Assembly: GCA_965208025.1 (NCBI GenBank)
Contig: OZ242302.1
Location: 620,001 to 684,000, forward strand
Direction of reading: 5' to 3'
DNA: 64,000 nt
DNA from: Bin80 sp965208025
Lineage (GTDB): Bacteria > Bacteroidota > Rhodothermia > Rhodothermales > Bin80
In this document: piece by piece, positions 25,519-35,003 of the stretch
Position numbering within the stretch: position 1 is the stretch's first letter
Layout of the letters: every line of letters starts with the position of its first letter
Made by a program: the position numbers and the translations under genes
Notes under the pieces: generated by a model
What the model saw: the letters and a program-made list of their open reading frames with translations, nothing else
Told to the model about the DNA's origin: nothing
Database searches by the model: none

Positions 25519-28463
25519 TAGGGGGAGGGCTAAATTACAAGAATGACTGCCCTAGACTCATTGAGATAGCGCTACCTGTCAGAGAGATCTCCGCTGAGAG
25601 TGTTCGTGACAAAAATATTCACCACGCACATATCAGCCACTTGCATATTTGGTGGGCGCGGAGACCCCTGCCGATATCTCGGGCAGTGGTCTTTACTTCA
25701 CTGGTACCTGATCCCGATGATCCTCGGTGCCCTCCAGAATTCCGAGCTGCCATAGAATACCATCTCAAGATACATGTCCATGAAAGCCTAAAAAGTTATC
25801 GCCAAGGTAAAAAGGCATATCGTGATGAAGATCCATACTGCCCCACTGATAATATCCCTGATACTTTGAGGAATCGGTTACTCTCATTTGTTGCAAAATG
25901 GTCACCAGAAACTCTGAGTTTTGAGGCAGGACAGCGCCAGAATCAACCCACTCCGAAACAACTATTAGATGATCGCTCCCTTGTGAAATGGGAAACCTGT
26001 GATCCAACAAACGAACAAGGAGGTCAAGTATTACAAATCGCACGAAAGTTGATACGCATTGCCCAAGACAATGAGATTCCTCATGTGTTGGATCCTTTTG
26101 CCGGTGGCGGTGCAATTCCCTTGGAAGCCGTTCGCCTTGGCTGTCAAGCAATTGCAAATGATTATAACCCCGTGGCACACCTAATTCAACGTGCGACTAT
26201 TGAATTTCCACAGAAATACGGTGCATCTGGAAAAAGAATCAAACTTGTAGAAGAATTTGGGAAGCAGATTAAGCGTGAGATTCCTGTTGAAAATATGCTT
26301 ACTCATGATTTTGAATATTGGGCTAAGCGTATTTTGGATCATGTGCAGGAAAAGATTAAACATATCTATCCCGTGGGCAAAGATGAGCGTCCCATTCTTG
26401 CGTATCTCTGGGCAAGAACGATTCCTTGCAGCAATCCTTCCTGTAAAGGACAGGTTCCATTACTACGCAGCCTTCTTGTGCGCAATAAAGTTCCAAAAGT
26501 AGCGCTGGAGCTCCATGTTGATCGTCAGAACAAGAAAATAGCTTTTGGGATAGCCCGCGGTAGTGAAGTCAAAAGAACCGAAGGTACAAAGCGAGCAAAA
26601 GGACCAGCAATTTGTCCTTTTTGTGAACAACCAACATCTGAAAAAGAAATTCGAGACGCTGCATCTTCGGGACTAATGAGCGAGCAGATGGTTTGTGTCG
26701 TTGTGGAGGGAACGAGTGGTAAAGAGTATCGAATGGTGGAAGATATTGACCTGATTGGATTTGAAAAAGCAAGAAATATTCAAGTGGAATGTCCAGCAGA
26801 ACCACTTCCAGATAAACAACATAATGTCAGACAATGGTTATTTGGAATGACAACTTGGGGTGAATTATTCAATCGCCGCCAACTCCTAGCCATTCAGACA
26901 TTTGTTGCATCACTTCATTGGGCATTCAAGGAAATGGAGAAAACTATCCCTGACAGAGACTATCGTCTTGCAATCGGGCTATATCTGGGATTGTGGTTGG
27001 ACAGAGTTGCAGTGTTTAACAACGGATTTACACGTTGGCGCTCCAGCCATCAGAAAAGTGAGACTCCATTCGGTGGGCAAGCTATCCCAATGATATGGGA
27101 CTACCCAGAGGTTAATCCTCTCGCCCATACCTCAGGTACCGCCTCCACTCAGCTCCGCTATATGCTCAAAGTTATTGAACATGAGCGTTTTTCTGATGTG
27201 GGTACATTTCGAGAACCAACTATCCTTCTCGGTAATGCGGCATCGTTGCCTCTGGAGTCAGGAACCGCTCATTGCGTTGTAACTGATCCACCTTATGATG
27301 ATGCGATTGCTTATAGTGACTTGTCTGATTTTTTCTATGTTTGGCTTAAACGGAGCGTGGGACCTCTATTCCCAGATGTATTCATAACACCATTGACACC
27401 TAAGTCTGAAGAAGCTACAAGCCTCAAGCATCGTCATGAAGGCTCGCTTGAGCGTGCACGTACTCACTATCGTCAACTCCTAACGACAAGTTTTCGAGAG
27501 GCACTACGCATTGCAAAAGAGCCTAAGCTTGTCACTGTTATGTTCGCACATCAATCAACGGATGCTTGGACAGCTCTGATTTTGTCGCTCTTTGATGCAG
27601 GATTATCACCTATTGCTACTTGGCCGATTGCTACCGAGATGCCAAAAACAGCACTTGCATTAGGGACTGCCTCTCTGGAAACGTCAGTCACAGTGGTTTG
27701 TCGTCCTCGAGTTGTTGGAAGTGCAGTATCATTTAAGCAAATTCGCTCTGAAATCAAAGATGTTGTCGGCCAATCTGTTAAACGATTCTGGTCTTATGGC
27801 TTTCGAGGTGCTGACCTCATCGTTGCCTGCTATGGTCCGGCAGTCGGCGTTTTTGGCAAGTACGAACGAGTAGAAAAAGCAGATGGCACTCCAGTAGGGA
27901 TCCCTGAACTACTGGACCTCGCTCGGCAGGCAGCCCGTGATTCCATTGCAGGAGAATTTCGTAGCGATAATCTTTCAACACTCTATTTCGTTTGGGCAAG
28001 CCTTTATGGTACCGAAGAACAGGCATGGGACAGTGCTCGATTAATGGTCCAGATAGGGGGCGGAGACATAGTTAGTGCCTTGGAAGTGGCTCGTGTGCAT
28101 GGAATCTTTGTGGTGGATGGTTCTACATGCCGCCTTGCCCTTCTTGATGATCGTGTTGATCAACTAGACGATGGTTTCTCCCATCCCCCTGCCCATATTG
28201 ATGCGCTCCATAGATGTATGTTACTCTGGAAAGAAGAAAAACGACAGGACCTCGTCAAATTTCTTGAAGACAACGATCTCTTGGAGAATGACTCGTTCTG
28301 GAAATTAGCCCAAGCATTATTTGAAGTTCTACCTCGTAATTTAGAAGACTGGAAATTAGTTAATGCATTACTCAGCGAACGACCAACCTTACGCATGGAA
28401 TCTATGAGCGTTGAGTACAAGGATGAACAGCCAGATTTGTTTATTAATCAAGAAAGCACATAG
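25515..28463 (+). CDS. DUF1156 DNA methyltransferase (defence-associated)
   Basis: Predicted amino-methyltransferase (N6-adenine or N4-cytosine) of the anti-phage-associated DUF1156 family, 982 residues. The N-terminal DUF1156 segment covers about 10-80 (IEIALPVREISAES, HLHIWWARRPLPISRAV). The SAM-binding motif I DPFAGGGAIPLEAVRLG is near 193-209. The catalytic motif IV is VTDPPYDDAIAYSDLSDFF near 589-607. Between them are Cys pairs (PCSNPSC near 304, ICPFC near 365) that look like a zinc ribbon inserted in the fold. It would mark self DNA for the system. It overlaps the UvrD-like gene by 4 bp; DUF499 follows after 5 bp. Confidence 0.9.
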   Translation: MIGGGLNYKNDCPRLIEIALPVREISAESVRDKNIHHAHISHLHIWWARRPLPISRAVVFTSLVPDPDDPRCPPEFRAAIEYHLKIHVHESLKSYRQGKKAYRDEDPYCPTDNIPDTLRNRLLSFVAKWSPETLSFEAGQRQNQPTPKQLLDDRSLVKWETCDPTNEQGGQVLQIARKLIRIAQDNEIPHVLDPFAGGGAIPLEAVRLGCQAIANDYNPVAHLIQRATIEFPQKYGASGKRIKLVEEFGKQIKREIPVENMLTHDFEYWAKRILDHVQEKIKHIYPVGKDERPILAYLWARTIPCSNPSCKGQVPLLRSLLVRNKVPKVALELHVDRQNKKIAFGIARGSEVKRTEGTKRAKGPAICPFCEQPTSEKEIRDAASSGLMSEQMVCVVVEGTSGKEYRMVEDIDLIGFEKARNIQVECPAEPLPDKQHNVRQWLFGMTTWGELFNRRQLLAIQTFVASLHWAFKEMEKTIPDRDYRLAIGLYLGLWLDRVAVFNNGFTRWRSSHQKSETPFGGQAIPMIWDYPEVNPLAHTSGTASTQLRYMLKVIEHERFSDVGTFREPTILLGNAASLPLESGTAHCVVTDPPYDDAIAYSDLSDFFYVWLKRSVGPLFPDVFITPLTPKSEEATSLKHRHEGSLERARTHYRQLLTTSFREALRIAKEPKLVTVMFAHQSTDAWTALILSLFDAGLSPIATWPIATEMPKTALALGTASLETSVTVVCRPRVVGSAVSFKQIRSEIKDVVGQSVKRFWSYGFRGADLIVACYGPAVGVFGKYERVEKADGTPVGIPELLDLARQAARDSIAGEFRSDNLSTLYFVWASLYGTEEQAWDSARLMVQIGGGDIVSALEVARVHGIFVVDGSTCRLALLDDRVDQLDDGFSHPPAHIDALHRCMLLWKEEKRQDLVKFLEDNDLLENDSFWKLAQALFEVLPRNLEDWKLVNALLSERPTLRMESMSVEYKDEQPDLFINQEST

Positions 28464-28468
28464 CCACA

Positions 28469-31294
28469 ATGAATGCAATGAATGATGTTCTAAAACCATG
28501 GTATGCAGTCGCGATCCCTCATGAAGATATTCGAGAGGGACGGCTCGCCGAGGCAATATTTGCTGCCAACCTCTGGGCAGTTGTTCAGGAAACCGCACCA
28601 GAAATCTACCTTAACGCCGAAGAATTCTTCGGCAAAACTTACTTAACGACTGGATTATCCCGAGTATTGAATCGCGTCACTGCAGCACTCCAAGGAGGAG
28701 CAGAAGCTGGCGACCGAATCATCAGTCTGCAAACGTCCTTTGGTGGTGGGAAAACTCATACCCTCGTAGCACTTTGGCATCTGGCGAGAAATGCTCATAG
28801 TCTCACTGGTTCTCCATATGCCAAAGAACTTCTGGAAGCAGTTGGTGGTCAATTACCTGAAAACATCAAGAGCATTGCCGTATTTACGAATCACACATGT
28901 GATGCGACACAAGGTCGTGAAGTAGATGATGGAATTCAACTACGAACGTTATGGGGAGAACTGGCATATCAACTCGGCGGCAGGACTCTCTACGAGCGTA
29001 TTCGAGCAAATGATGAAAGCAGGCATGTTCCTCAGGGTGTATTCGTAGATATTCTTCGATCTGCGGCCCCGTGTCTCATTCTCCTTGATGAATTAGCCGA
29101 TTATTGTGTTGGAGCCGCCGCGGTTTCTGTTGGTCAAACCAGTCTCGCTGATCAAACTATTTCCTTTATTCAACAGCTAACTGAATCCGTTCAACAAGTC
29201 CCAGGTGCAGTTGTGGTTGCAACACTTCCTGCAAGCAAATTAGAGGTTGCTCAAAGCGAAAAAGGTCAAGAAGCCTTCACTGCATTAGAAAAACGTTTTC
29301 AACGCCTCGGAGCGGATGTCAAGCCTGTTGCAGATAATGAAATCTATGAGGTTGTCAGAGCCAGGCTCTTTGAATCAATCGTCACAGAGAATGAGCATTC
29401 CGATTATCCAAAAAAAGTTGCGCGGGCTTATCATGAATTGTACAAAATACACTCGCGCGAAGTGTCAGGATTCGCTTCAAAGAAAACTTACCAAGAGAGA
29501 ATTCAACGAGCCTACCCTTTCCATCCGTTACTCATTGATACGCTGTACACTCGTTGGGGAAGCCATCCAGACTTGCAGCGAACTCGAGGAGTACTAAGAC
29601 TTTTGGCAACTATCGTGGGAGATTTATGGCAACGACGCCGAGGGAATGTTCAGACTCAACATTTGATTCAACCGTGCCATATCAACTGGGCTGTTGATTC
29701 AATTCAAGCAGCATTGACCAGACTCTGGGGGCCAGCCTATCAGTCTGTCGTGGCAGCAGATGTCACTGGAGAGAGGGCTAACTCGGTAGAATTAGACGAT
29801 GAACGAGGTGGCGATTATTTGAATGAAGCTATTGGGGAAGGACTAGCCTCTGCCATTCTCCTCGGATCTTTTGGAGGCCAAGGTAGCCGGAGTGGATATA
29901 GTTCAAAGGAAATTAAGCTTGCTTGCTCTCGAGAGGGGATAAATTGGAATTATGTGGATGGTGCTTTGCTTGAATTAGAAAATCGCGGTTTCTACTTGCA
30001 TACAGCATCAGCAGGAAGTCTTGGAAAACGCTACTGGTTCGGCACCAGACCAACACTCAACAAATTAGTCGTTCAGTATCGTCAACAGATTGAGAAGAAT
30101 GATCTTGATGTCCAAATTATAGAGAACTTACGTTCAGAATCAAAAACAACAACGAGTTCCCAAGTAGGTACTATATGGCGTATAGTTGTTGATCCCACCA
30201 CGGCCTTGCCAGAACAAAAATCTCTTGCATTACTGATTTTGCCACCATCTATGGTCTGGAACGAGACCGATGAGGCAAACGAAACAATCAGGCAGTATGT
30301 GAACTCCATTAGCACACGATGCGGTCAAAAGGATCGACTCTATCGTAATACCCTGCTTTTTCTTGCGGCAACCAAACATGGTCTCGCAAGACTGCGAAAA
30401 GTTCAACGAACCTTAGGGGCTTTGTATCAAATACGCTCGGACTATTGGGATCAACTTGATCATGACCAACAGGAAGATCTTACACAGCGTTTGGAGGCCA
30501 AGAAACGAGCAACCCTTCAAGAACTTTGCTCTGCCTATACGACGGCTATAAGGATAACTGTAGACGGAATTGAAACTGTCACTTTACCAGATACTCGTTA
30601 TTCACTTCCAGAACATCTTGATTACTTGTGGACTATCTTGGTTGAGGATGAAGAATGGATTTTAAGACGTGTCGGTTCAGTGACACTGGACCACAGTGGC
30701 TTAATTCCAAAGGAAGGAGCTCTGCGTCTCAAAGATAGTATTGAAGCGTTTCTCCGATTCACTGATAAGCCTATAATTTCCAATAGAAGAGCTGTTACTG
30801 ACGGGCTATCCCAAGCCTGTGCGGATGGACTCGTAGGTCTCGGGCGCGGTGGAAACCCCAAATCTCTCCTTTCAAAGTATTGCAAACAAACTATAGAACT
30901 TGATCCAAGTGAAGACGGAATTTGGATTATTCCCCCATTTGAATCTGATGTAGAGGACGTGAAATCTGAGAAGGAGATTGCTGATGTGGCTAACGTTGGT
31001 CCTAAATCTCTTGACAAGAATTCTGAAATTGTATCCGGAAATAATTTGGATGGAAAAATACCTGTCACCCGTTTAACTGTTCACGGCAAAATTCAGGTTG
31101 AGCACTGGGGGGATCTCTTTCAGTATTTTGTTCATCCCGGCGTTGAGATGAATCTTAAAAAAATGAAGCTCCACATCCATTTTGAAATGATCCCCCGAGA
31201 AATTGATCCACTCCACACAAATGATAAGAAAATCATCGCTATGAAAGAGTCTGCTTCACAACTAGGCCTGAAACTGGAGATTGAAACTAAATAA
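28469..31294 (+). CDS. DUF499 ATPase (defence-associated)
   Basis: Large P-loop ATPase of the DUF499 family, 941 residues, a regular partner of DUF1156 methyltransferases. The N-terminus shows LKPWYAVAIPHEDIREGRLAEAIFAANL and then Walker A in TSFGGGKTHTLVALWHLA near 87-104. Walker B CLILLDELADY is near 202-212. The sensor-like VVVATLPASK is near 249. Later parts include winged-helix-like segments and a C-terminal region (TRLTVHGKIQVEHWGDLFQYFV) with an IHFEM strand. It may act as an AAA+-type switch that links sensing to the helicases; this is inference. A second ATG three codons later is an alternative start. Its stop lies 38 bp before the DUF4175 gene, which marks the operon end. Confidence 0.88.
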   Translation: MNAMNDVLKPWYAVAIPHEDIREGRLAEAIFAANLWAVVQETAPEIYLNAEEFFGKTYLTTGLSRVLNRVTAALQGGAEAGDRIISLQTSFGGGKTHTLVALWHLARNAHSLTGSPYAKELLEAVGGQLPENIKSIAVFTNHTCDATQGREVDDGIQLRTLWGELAYQLGGRTLYERIRANDESRHVPQGVFVDILRSAAPCLILLDELADYCVGAAAVSVGQTSLADQTISFIQQLTESVQQVPGAVVVATLPASKLEVAQSEKGQEAFTALEKRFQRLGADVKPVADNEIYEVVRARLFESIVTENEHSDYPKKVARAYHELYKIHSREVSGFASKKTYQERIQRAYPFHPLLIDTLYTRWGSHPDLQRTRGVLRLLATIVGDLWQRRRGNVQTQHLIQPCHINWAVDSIQAALTRLWGPAYQSVVAADVTGERANSVELDDERGGDYLNEAIGEGLASAILLGSFGGQGSRSGYSSKEIKLACSREGINWNYVDGALLELENRGFYLHTASAGSLGKRYWFGTRPTLNKLVVQYRQQIEKNDLDVQIIENLRSESKTTTSSQVGTIWRIVVDPTTALPEQKSLALLILPPSMVWNETDEANETIRQYVNSISTRCGQKDRLYRNTLLFLAATKHGLARLRKVQRTLGALYQIRSDYWDQLDHDQQEDLTQRLEAKKRATLQELCSAYTTAIRITVDGIETVTLPDTRYSLPEHLDYLWTILVEDEEWILRRVGSVTLDHSGLIPKEGALRLKDSIEAFLRFTDKPIISNRRAVTDGLSQACADGLVGLGRGGNPKSLLSKYCKQTIELDPSEDGIWIIPPFESDVEDVKSEKEIADVANVGPKSLDKNSEIVSGNNLDGKIPVTRLTVHGKIQVEHWGDLFQYFVHPGVEMNLKKMKLHIHFEMIPREIDPLHTNDKKIIAMKESASQLGLKLEIETK

Positions 31295-31331
31295 CACTCA
31301 TTCAACTTCACTGAAAAAACAATTTCTATTG

Positions 31332-34300
31332 ATGAGTAAGGAATCCAGCACTATTCTGAATGAAATCCAGGCCCTTCTTCGGGCATGCTGGAACCGAAAG
31401 ATTGTGGAACGTGTTGCGGTTGGCTTAGTCTTGCTCATGATCTGCACCGCGAGCGGGTTTGTACTTCTGCTCACTTTAGAAATGAACCTCTGGATGCCGA
31501 CCCTCTGGCGCAGTTCACTCTTCTGGGCCTGGATCGTTGCAAGCATGATTCTCCTGATCTGGGCTGTACTCCGTCCTGGGCTCATGGGATGGCTTACTCG
31601 CTCCCGTTACCGTCGGATCGCCCGGGAAGTGACAAAAGATCAACCCCTCTTGCAGAATCAATTGGTATGCTTGTTGGAGTTATGCAACGGGAACGCAAGC
31701 CAATCCCCCCCTCCCCTGATTGATCGTGCGGTCAAGTCTCTTGAAGAGGATGTGTCTGCTCAGTCACTGGACATGAGCATCAACTGGAACCAGCCTATGG
31801 CATGGAGCCGATATGCTGCGATCCCCTTAGGGCTTATCACCATACTGATTCTTGCAGCTCCGCAGGGATTCCAAGATGCGTCCGTACGCTTATTTTCGCC
31901 AGGCAAGTCCTTTGAATCGCCTGCCCCTTTTTCACTTACGGTAACCTCTGGACATATTGAAGTAGCCAAAGGAGATTCTGTAACTCTATCTGCGATGGCA
32001 ACCGGAGTTGCCCTACCAGCAATAGTTGCTTTTGAACTCAGTGTAGATGGAGAGCGTGCTATACGATCGGAAAATGCACAGATTGATTCACTTGATCGTT
32101 TTCTACATCGCGAGAAAAACCTCCGTCTGTCCCAACGATACCGGGCACGGTCCGGTTCTATAACATCCGATTGGTATAAGATCACTGTACTTGACCGACC
32201 GGTACTCAGGAATCTTCAGGTTACTTTACGGCCTCCTACCTATACCGGGCTCCCCGAAACTCAACTGCCCCTTGGAATTGGTGATATCTCCGCCCTCCAA
32301 GGTACGACAGCATCTGTTCGGGTTCGATCCAGTATTCCCGATGCCCATGCTTGGCTTAGCTTTGATTCAGAGCGTCAAGATCTTGCCCTTGAAGATTTTG
32401 CAGGGACGATTATAGTTCGTGATGAAACCAGCTACAGGATTCTGCTTGAGTCCTCCAGCGGTGTCCGCAATATTGACCCCATCACTTATTCGGTCATGCC
32501 GATTCTTGACCAGTATCCCTCAGTCGAACTACTCTCACCAGATGACCACGCAGATTTGAATGATCAACTACTAATTCCATTGATAATCCGCGTTCAGGAT
32601 GATTATGGCTTTTCACGCTTTACCCTCTCATGGAGCCTGACCGAGAGTCGATTCGGAGATACCATGGAAAGCTACCAAGAGTTGGTCCTTCCACTTCCAT
32701 TGACTCCGGAGATAGAATACTCATGGGATATTGACCTCACGACTGGCTTGGATATTGTACCCGGCGATGTGATCAGCTATTTTTTGACGATCTGGGACAA
32801 TGATGGCTACAATGGTCCAAAAAAGAATTCTACGATCACGCATAAACTCAGACTCCCCTCCATCACCGAGAAGTATGAGGTGCTGGAATCAACCCAGAAT
32901 GAAACTGAGTCAGGGCTTGAATCCCTGTTAGATGATGCTGAACTCGTTCGAGAGCAATTCAACGAACTTCAAGATGAACTGCGCAGAAAACAGGATGCAA
33001 GTTGGGATGATCGCCAGAATCTTGAAGGGTTACAAGAATCACTTGAAGAAATACAGACTCGTGTGGATAATCTGGCTGATAATATGTCCGAGGCTGCACA
33101 GCAGATGGACGATCATAGTCTCGTGAGTGACGAACTACTGGACCTATTTGAAGAACTCCAGGATGTAACCGAAGAAATCCATTCTCCTGAGCTGATGGAA
33201 GCACTCCAAGAACTACAGGAAGCTGTGAGCGAGCTTGATCCGGCTGCAATGCAAGAATCATTGGAAAAATTTGAATTCAACGAAGAAATGTTCAGGGAGC
33301 GCATGGAACGTACTCTCGAACTTTTCAAAAATTTTCAGGTCCAGCAACAACTCGAGGAAGCAGCTAGACGTGCTGAAGATTTGAAGCAAGTACAGGAAAA
33401 TCTATCAGAGCAAACTGAACAAAATCCACCGGCTGAAAATGTGAATGACCTAATAGATGAACAACAGTTCTCCTCCGAAGAGATGACTGCTCTTGAGGAA
33501 AAGTTGGAAGAGATTCGTGATCGAATGGAAGAACTTCGGAATGCTCCCGTATCACAAATGGAGCAACTCAACCAAGAGACTCAGGCCAAGGAATTACCAG
33601 AAAAGATGCAGCAGAATGCTCAACAGATGGAGTCTGGTAATATGCAACAGGCGAATCAGGAGCAGCAAATGATGAGTCAGAGTATGGAGCAGTTGCAATC
33701 TGATCTACAAAATGTTCAGAGCGGAATGGGTGGGCAGCAAATGAGTATCAACTTGGCGGCTCTCAAATTAATTTTGAGTAATGTGCTCAGACTCTCTCAC
33801 GATCAGGAAGGTTTACGTCGGCAAATTGCCGGTGCGACCCGGGAAAGTCCATTGTTACGCGACTTTGCAAGGGAACAGTCAATTTTGAACGTCGGCGGTA
33901 GGGTTGTTGCAGATTCTCTCCGATCCTTAGGACGTAGCGTACCTCAATTGTCGAGAGATGTCCTACAGTTTGCCGGTAATGTACTTATACACATGTCTGC
34001 CGCCACGGACGCATTGACCGATCGTGACAGCAATTCTGCTGAATCTCATGCCATCCAGGCCATGACAAGCTTGAATGAACTGGCCCTTCTCCTAAGTGAT
34101 CTGCTCAATCAACTCATGAATTCCTCCTCGTCAAACAGTGGGAGTGGCATGTCTATGGAGCAGATGATTCAACAGCTTCAGCAGATGGCAAAACAGCAAA
34201 GTCGGCTCAATCAGGCACTACAAGATTTTTTTGGACGTGAGCCTGGTGAGCGCTTGAGTGCAGATATGCAGGAGCGTCTCCAACAACTTGCTGCACAGCA

Positions 34301-34691
34301 GGAAGCCATGCGGCGCCAACTCACCGAACTTGCGAAAGAACGAGACTTGGCAAATCAACTGGCGGGCAATCTTGAACGTATTGCCCAACAGATGGAAGAA
34401 TCTATTCAAGAGTTTCAGTCTGGACAGATAAGTCGGCCGACCAAACAACGCCAGCAGCAAATCTTAACTAGGTTGCTGGATGCCTCAAGAAGTCTGCAGG
34501 AACGAGGCAGGGAGAGAAGACGTGAAGGACGTCAGGGTGTAGAAACTGAGCGACGATCTCCTGAATCTCTTCAAGAAAGTATGTCTAAGGATGAACTACG
34601 CCGTGCACTGATCAATGCACTGGAAAGTGGGTACGCAAGGGATTACCAATTGCTCATCCAACGTTATTTTGATCTCCTCCAGAATCGCTGA
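31332..34691 (+). CDS. DUF4175-family membrane and coiled-coil protein
   Basis: 1119 residues. Two transmembrane segments lie at about residues 28-48 and 60-80 and a third near 165-185, followed by a beta-rich extracytoplasmic part (about 200-510, with GYNGPKKNSTITHK). The remaining 600 residues are Gln/Glu-rich coiled coil (ELQDELRRKQDASWDDRQN, QQMEESIQEFQSGQ). This architecture is that of DUF4175 proteins of Bacteroidota and alphaproteobacteria, whose role is unknown. ATG 31332 is chosen over an in-frame TTG at 31281 that lies in the preceding gene. The 3' end overlaps the convergent DCC gene by 38 bp. Confidence 0.82.
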   Translation: MSKESSTILNEIQALLRACWNRKIVERVAVGLVLLMICTASGFVLLLTLEMNLWMPTLWRSSLFWAWIVASMILLIWAVLRPGLMGWLTRSRYRRIAREVTKDQPLLQNQLVCLLELCNGNASQSPPPLIDRAVKSLEEDVSAQSLDMSINWNQPMAWSRYAAIPLGLITILILAAPQGFQDASVRLFSPGKSFESPAPFSLTVTSGHIEVAKGDSVTLSAMATGVALPAIVAFELSVDGERAIRSENAQIDSLDRFLHREKNLRLSQRYRARSGSITSDWYKITVLDRPVLRNLQVTLRPPTYTGLPETQLPLGIGDISALQGTTASVRVRSSIPDAHAWLSFDSERQDLALEDFAGTIIVRDETSYRILLESSSGVRNIDPITYSVMPILDQYPSVELLSPDDHADLNDQLLIPLIIRVQDDYGFSRFTLSWSLTESRFGDTMESYQELVLPLPLTPEIEYSWDIDLTTGLDIVPGDVISYFLTIWDNDGYNGPKKNSTITHKLRLPSITEKYEVLESTQNETESGLESLLDDAELVREQFNELQDELRRKQDASWDDRQNLEGLQESLEEIQTRVDNLADNMSEAAQQMDDHSLVSDELLDLFEELQDVTEEIHSPELMEALQELQEAVSELDPAAMQESLEKFEFNEEMFRERMERTLELFKNFQVQQQLEEAARRAEDLKQVQENLSEQTEQNPPAENVNDLIDEQQFSSEEMTALEEKLEEIRDRMEELRNAPVSQMEQLNQETQAKELPEKMQQNAQQMESGNMQQANQEQQMMSQSMEQLQSDLQNVQSGMGGQQMSINLAALKLILSNVLRLSHDQEGLRRQIAGATRESPLLRDFAREQSILNVGGRVVADSLRSLGRSVPQLSRDVLQFAGNVLIHMSAATDALTDRDSNSAESHAIQAMTSLNELALLLSDLLNQLMNSSSSNSGSGMSMEQMIQQLQQMAKQQSRLNQALQDFFGREPGERLSADMQERLQQLAAQQEAMRRQLTELAKERDLANQLAGNLERIAQQMEESIQEFQSGQISRPTKQRQQQILTRLLDASRSLQERGRERRREGRQGVETERRSPESLQESMSKDELRRALINALESGYARDYQLLIQRYFDLLQNR

Positions 34692-34989
34692 AGAACCGGT
34701 GACGGTTTTGGGCAATGGTCCGATAGATTGCATCCCGGATGGCTTTGGGTATGATTAAGACTATTCTGGACAGAATGAACCACCTGCCCCCTAAGTGTCC
34801 CATGGCGCGAAGAACCGCAGTAGATGCTTCCCATTCCCCCGCCTCATCACTTAAAGTAACACTAGGAGCCTCAGTTGGAAGTGTTTTGTAAGACAGACGG
34901 TGATTGCGATCATGTTTACGTAACCATTTAACCGAGTGATTACAGAGCTTGCACGCCCCATCAAAGCCTATTTCTATCTTTTTTTCCAT
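34654..34989 (-). CDS. DCC-family thiol-disulfide oxidoreductase (DUF393)
   Basis: A small 111-residue protein with the Asp-x-x-Cys-x-x-Cys signature of the DCC family: FDGACKLCNHSVKWL at residues 7-21. The rest follows the family pattern (STAVLRAMGHLGGRW, IPKAIRDAIYRTIAQNR). Members are predicted thiol redox proteins but few are studied. ATG 34989 is preferred; a GTG four codons earlier adds MWYL. Its start lies 14 bp from the divergent chromate transporter start and its 3' end overlaps the DUF4175 gene. Confidence 0.85.
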   Translation of the reverse strand: MEKKIEIGFDGACKLCNHSVKWLRKHDRNHRLSYKTLPTEAPSVTLSDEAGEWEASTAVLRAMGHLGGRWFILSRIVLIIPKAIRDAIYRTIAQNRHRFFSDSGGDQNNVG

Positions 34990-35003
34990 CAGATACCACA
35001 ATC

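Noticed and set aside
20048..31294. Calling the defence locus DISARM
   Set aside because: The first helicase resembles DrmD, but there is no DUF1998 (DrmB), no PLD nuclease (DrmC) and no DrmA helicase; the partners are DUF1156 and DUF499.
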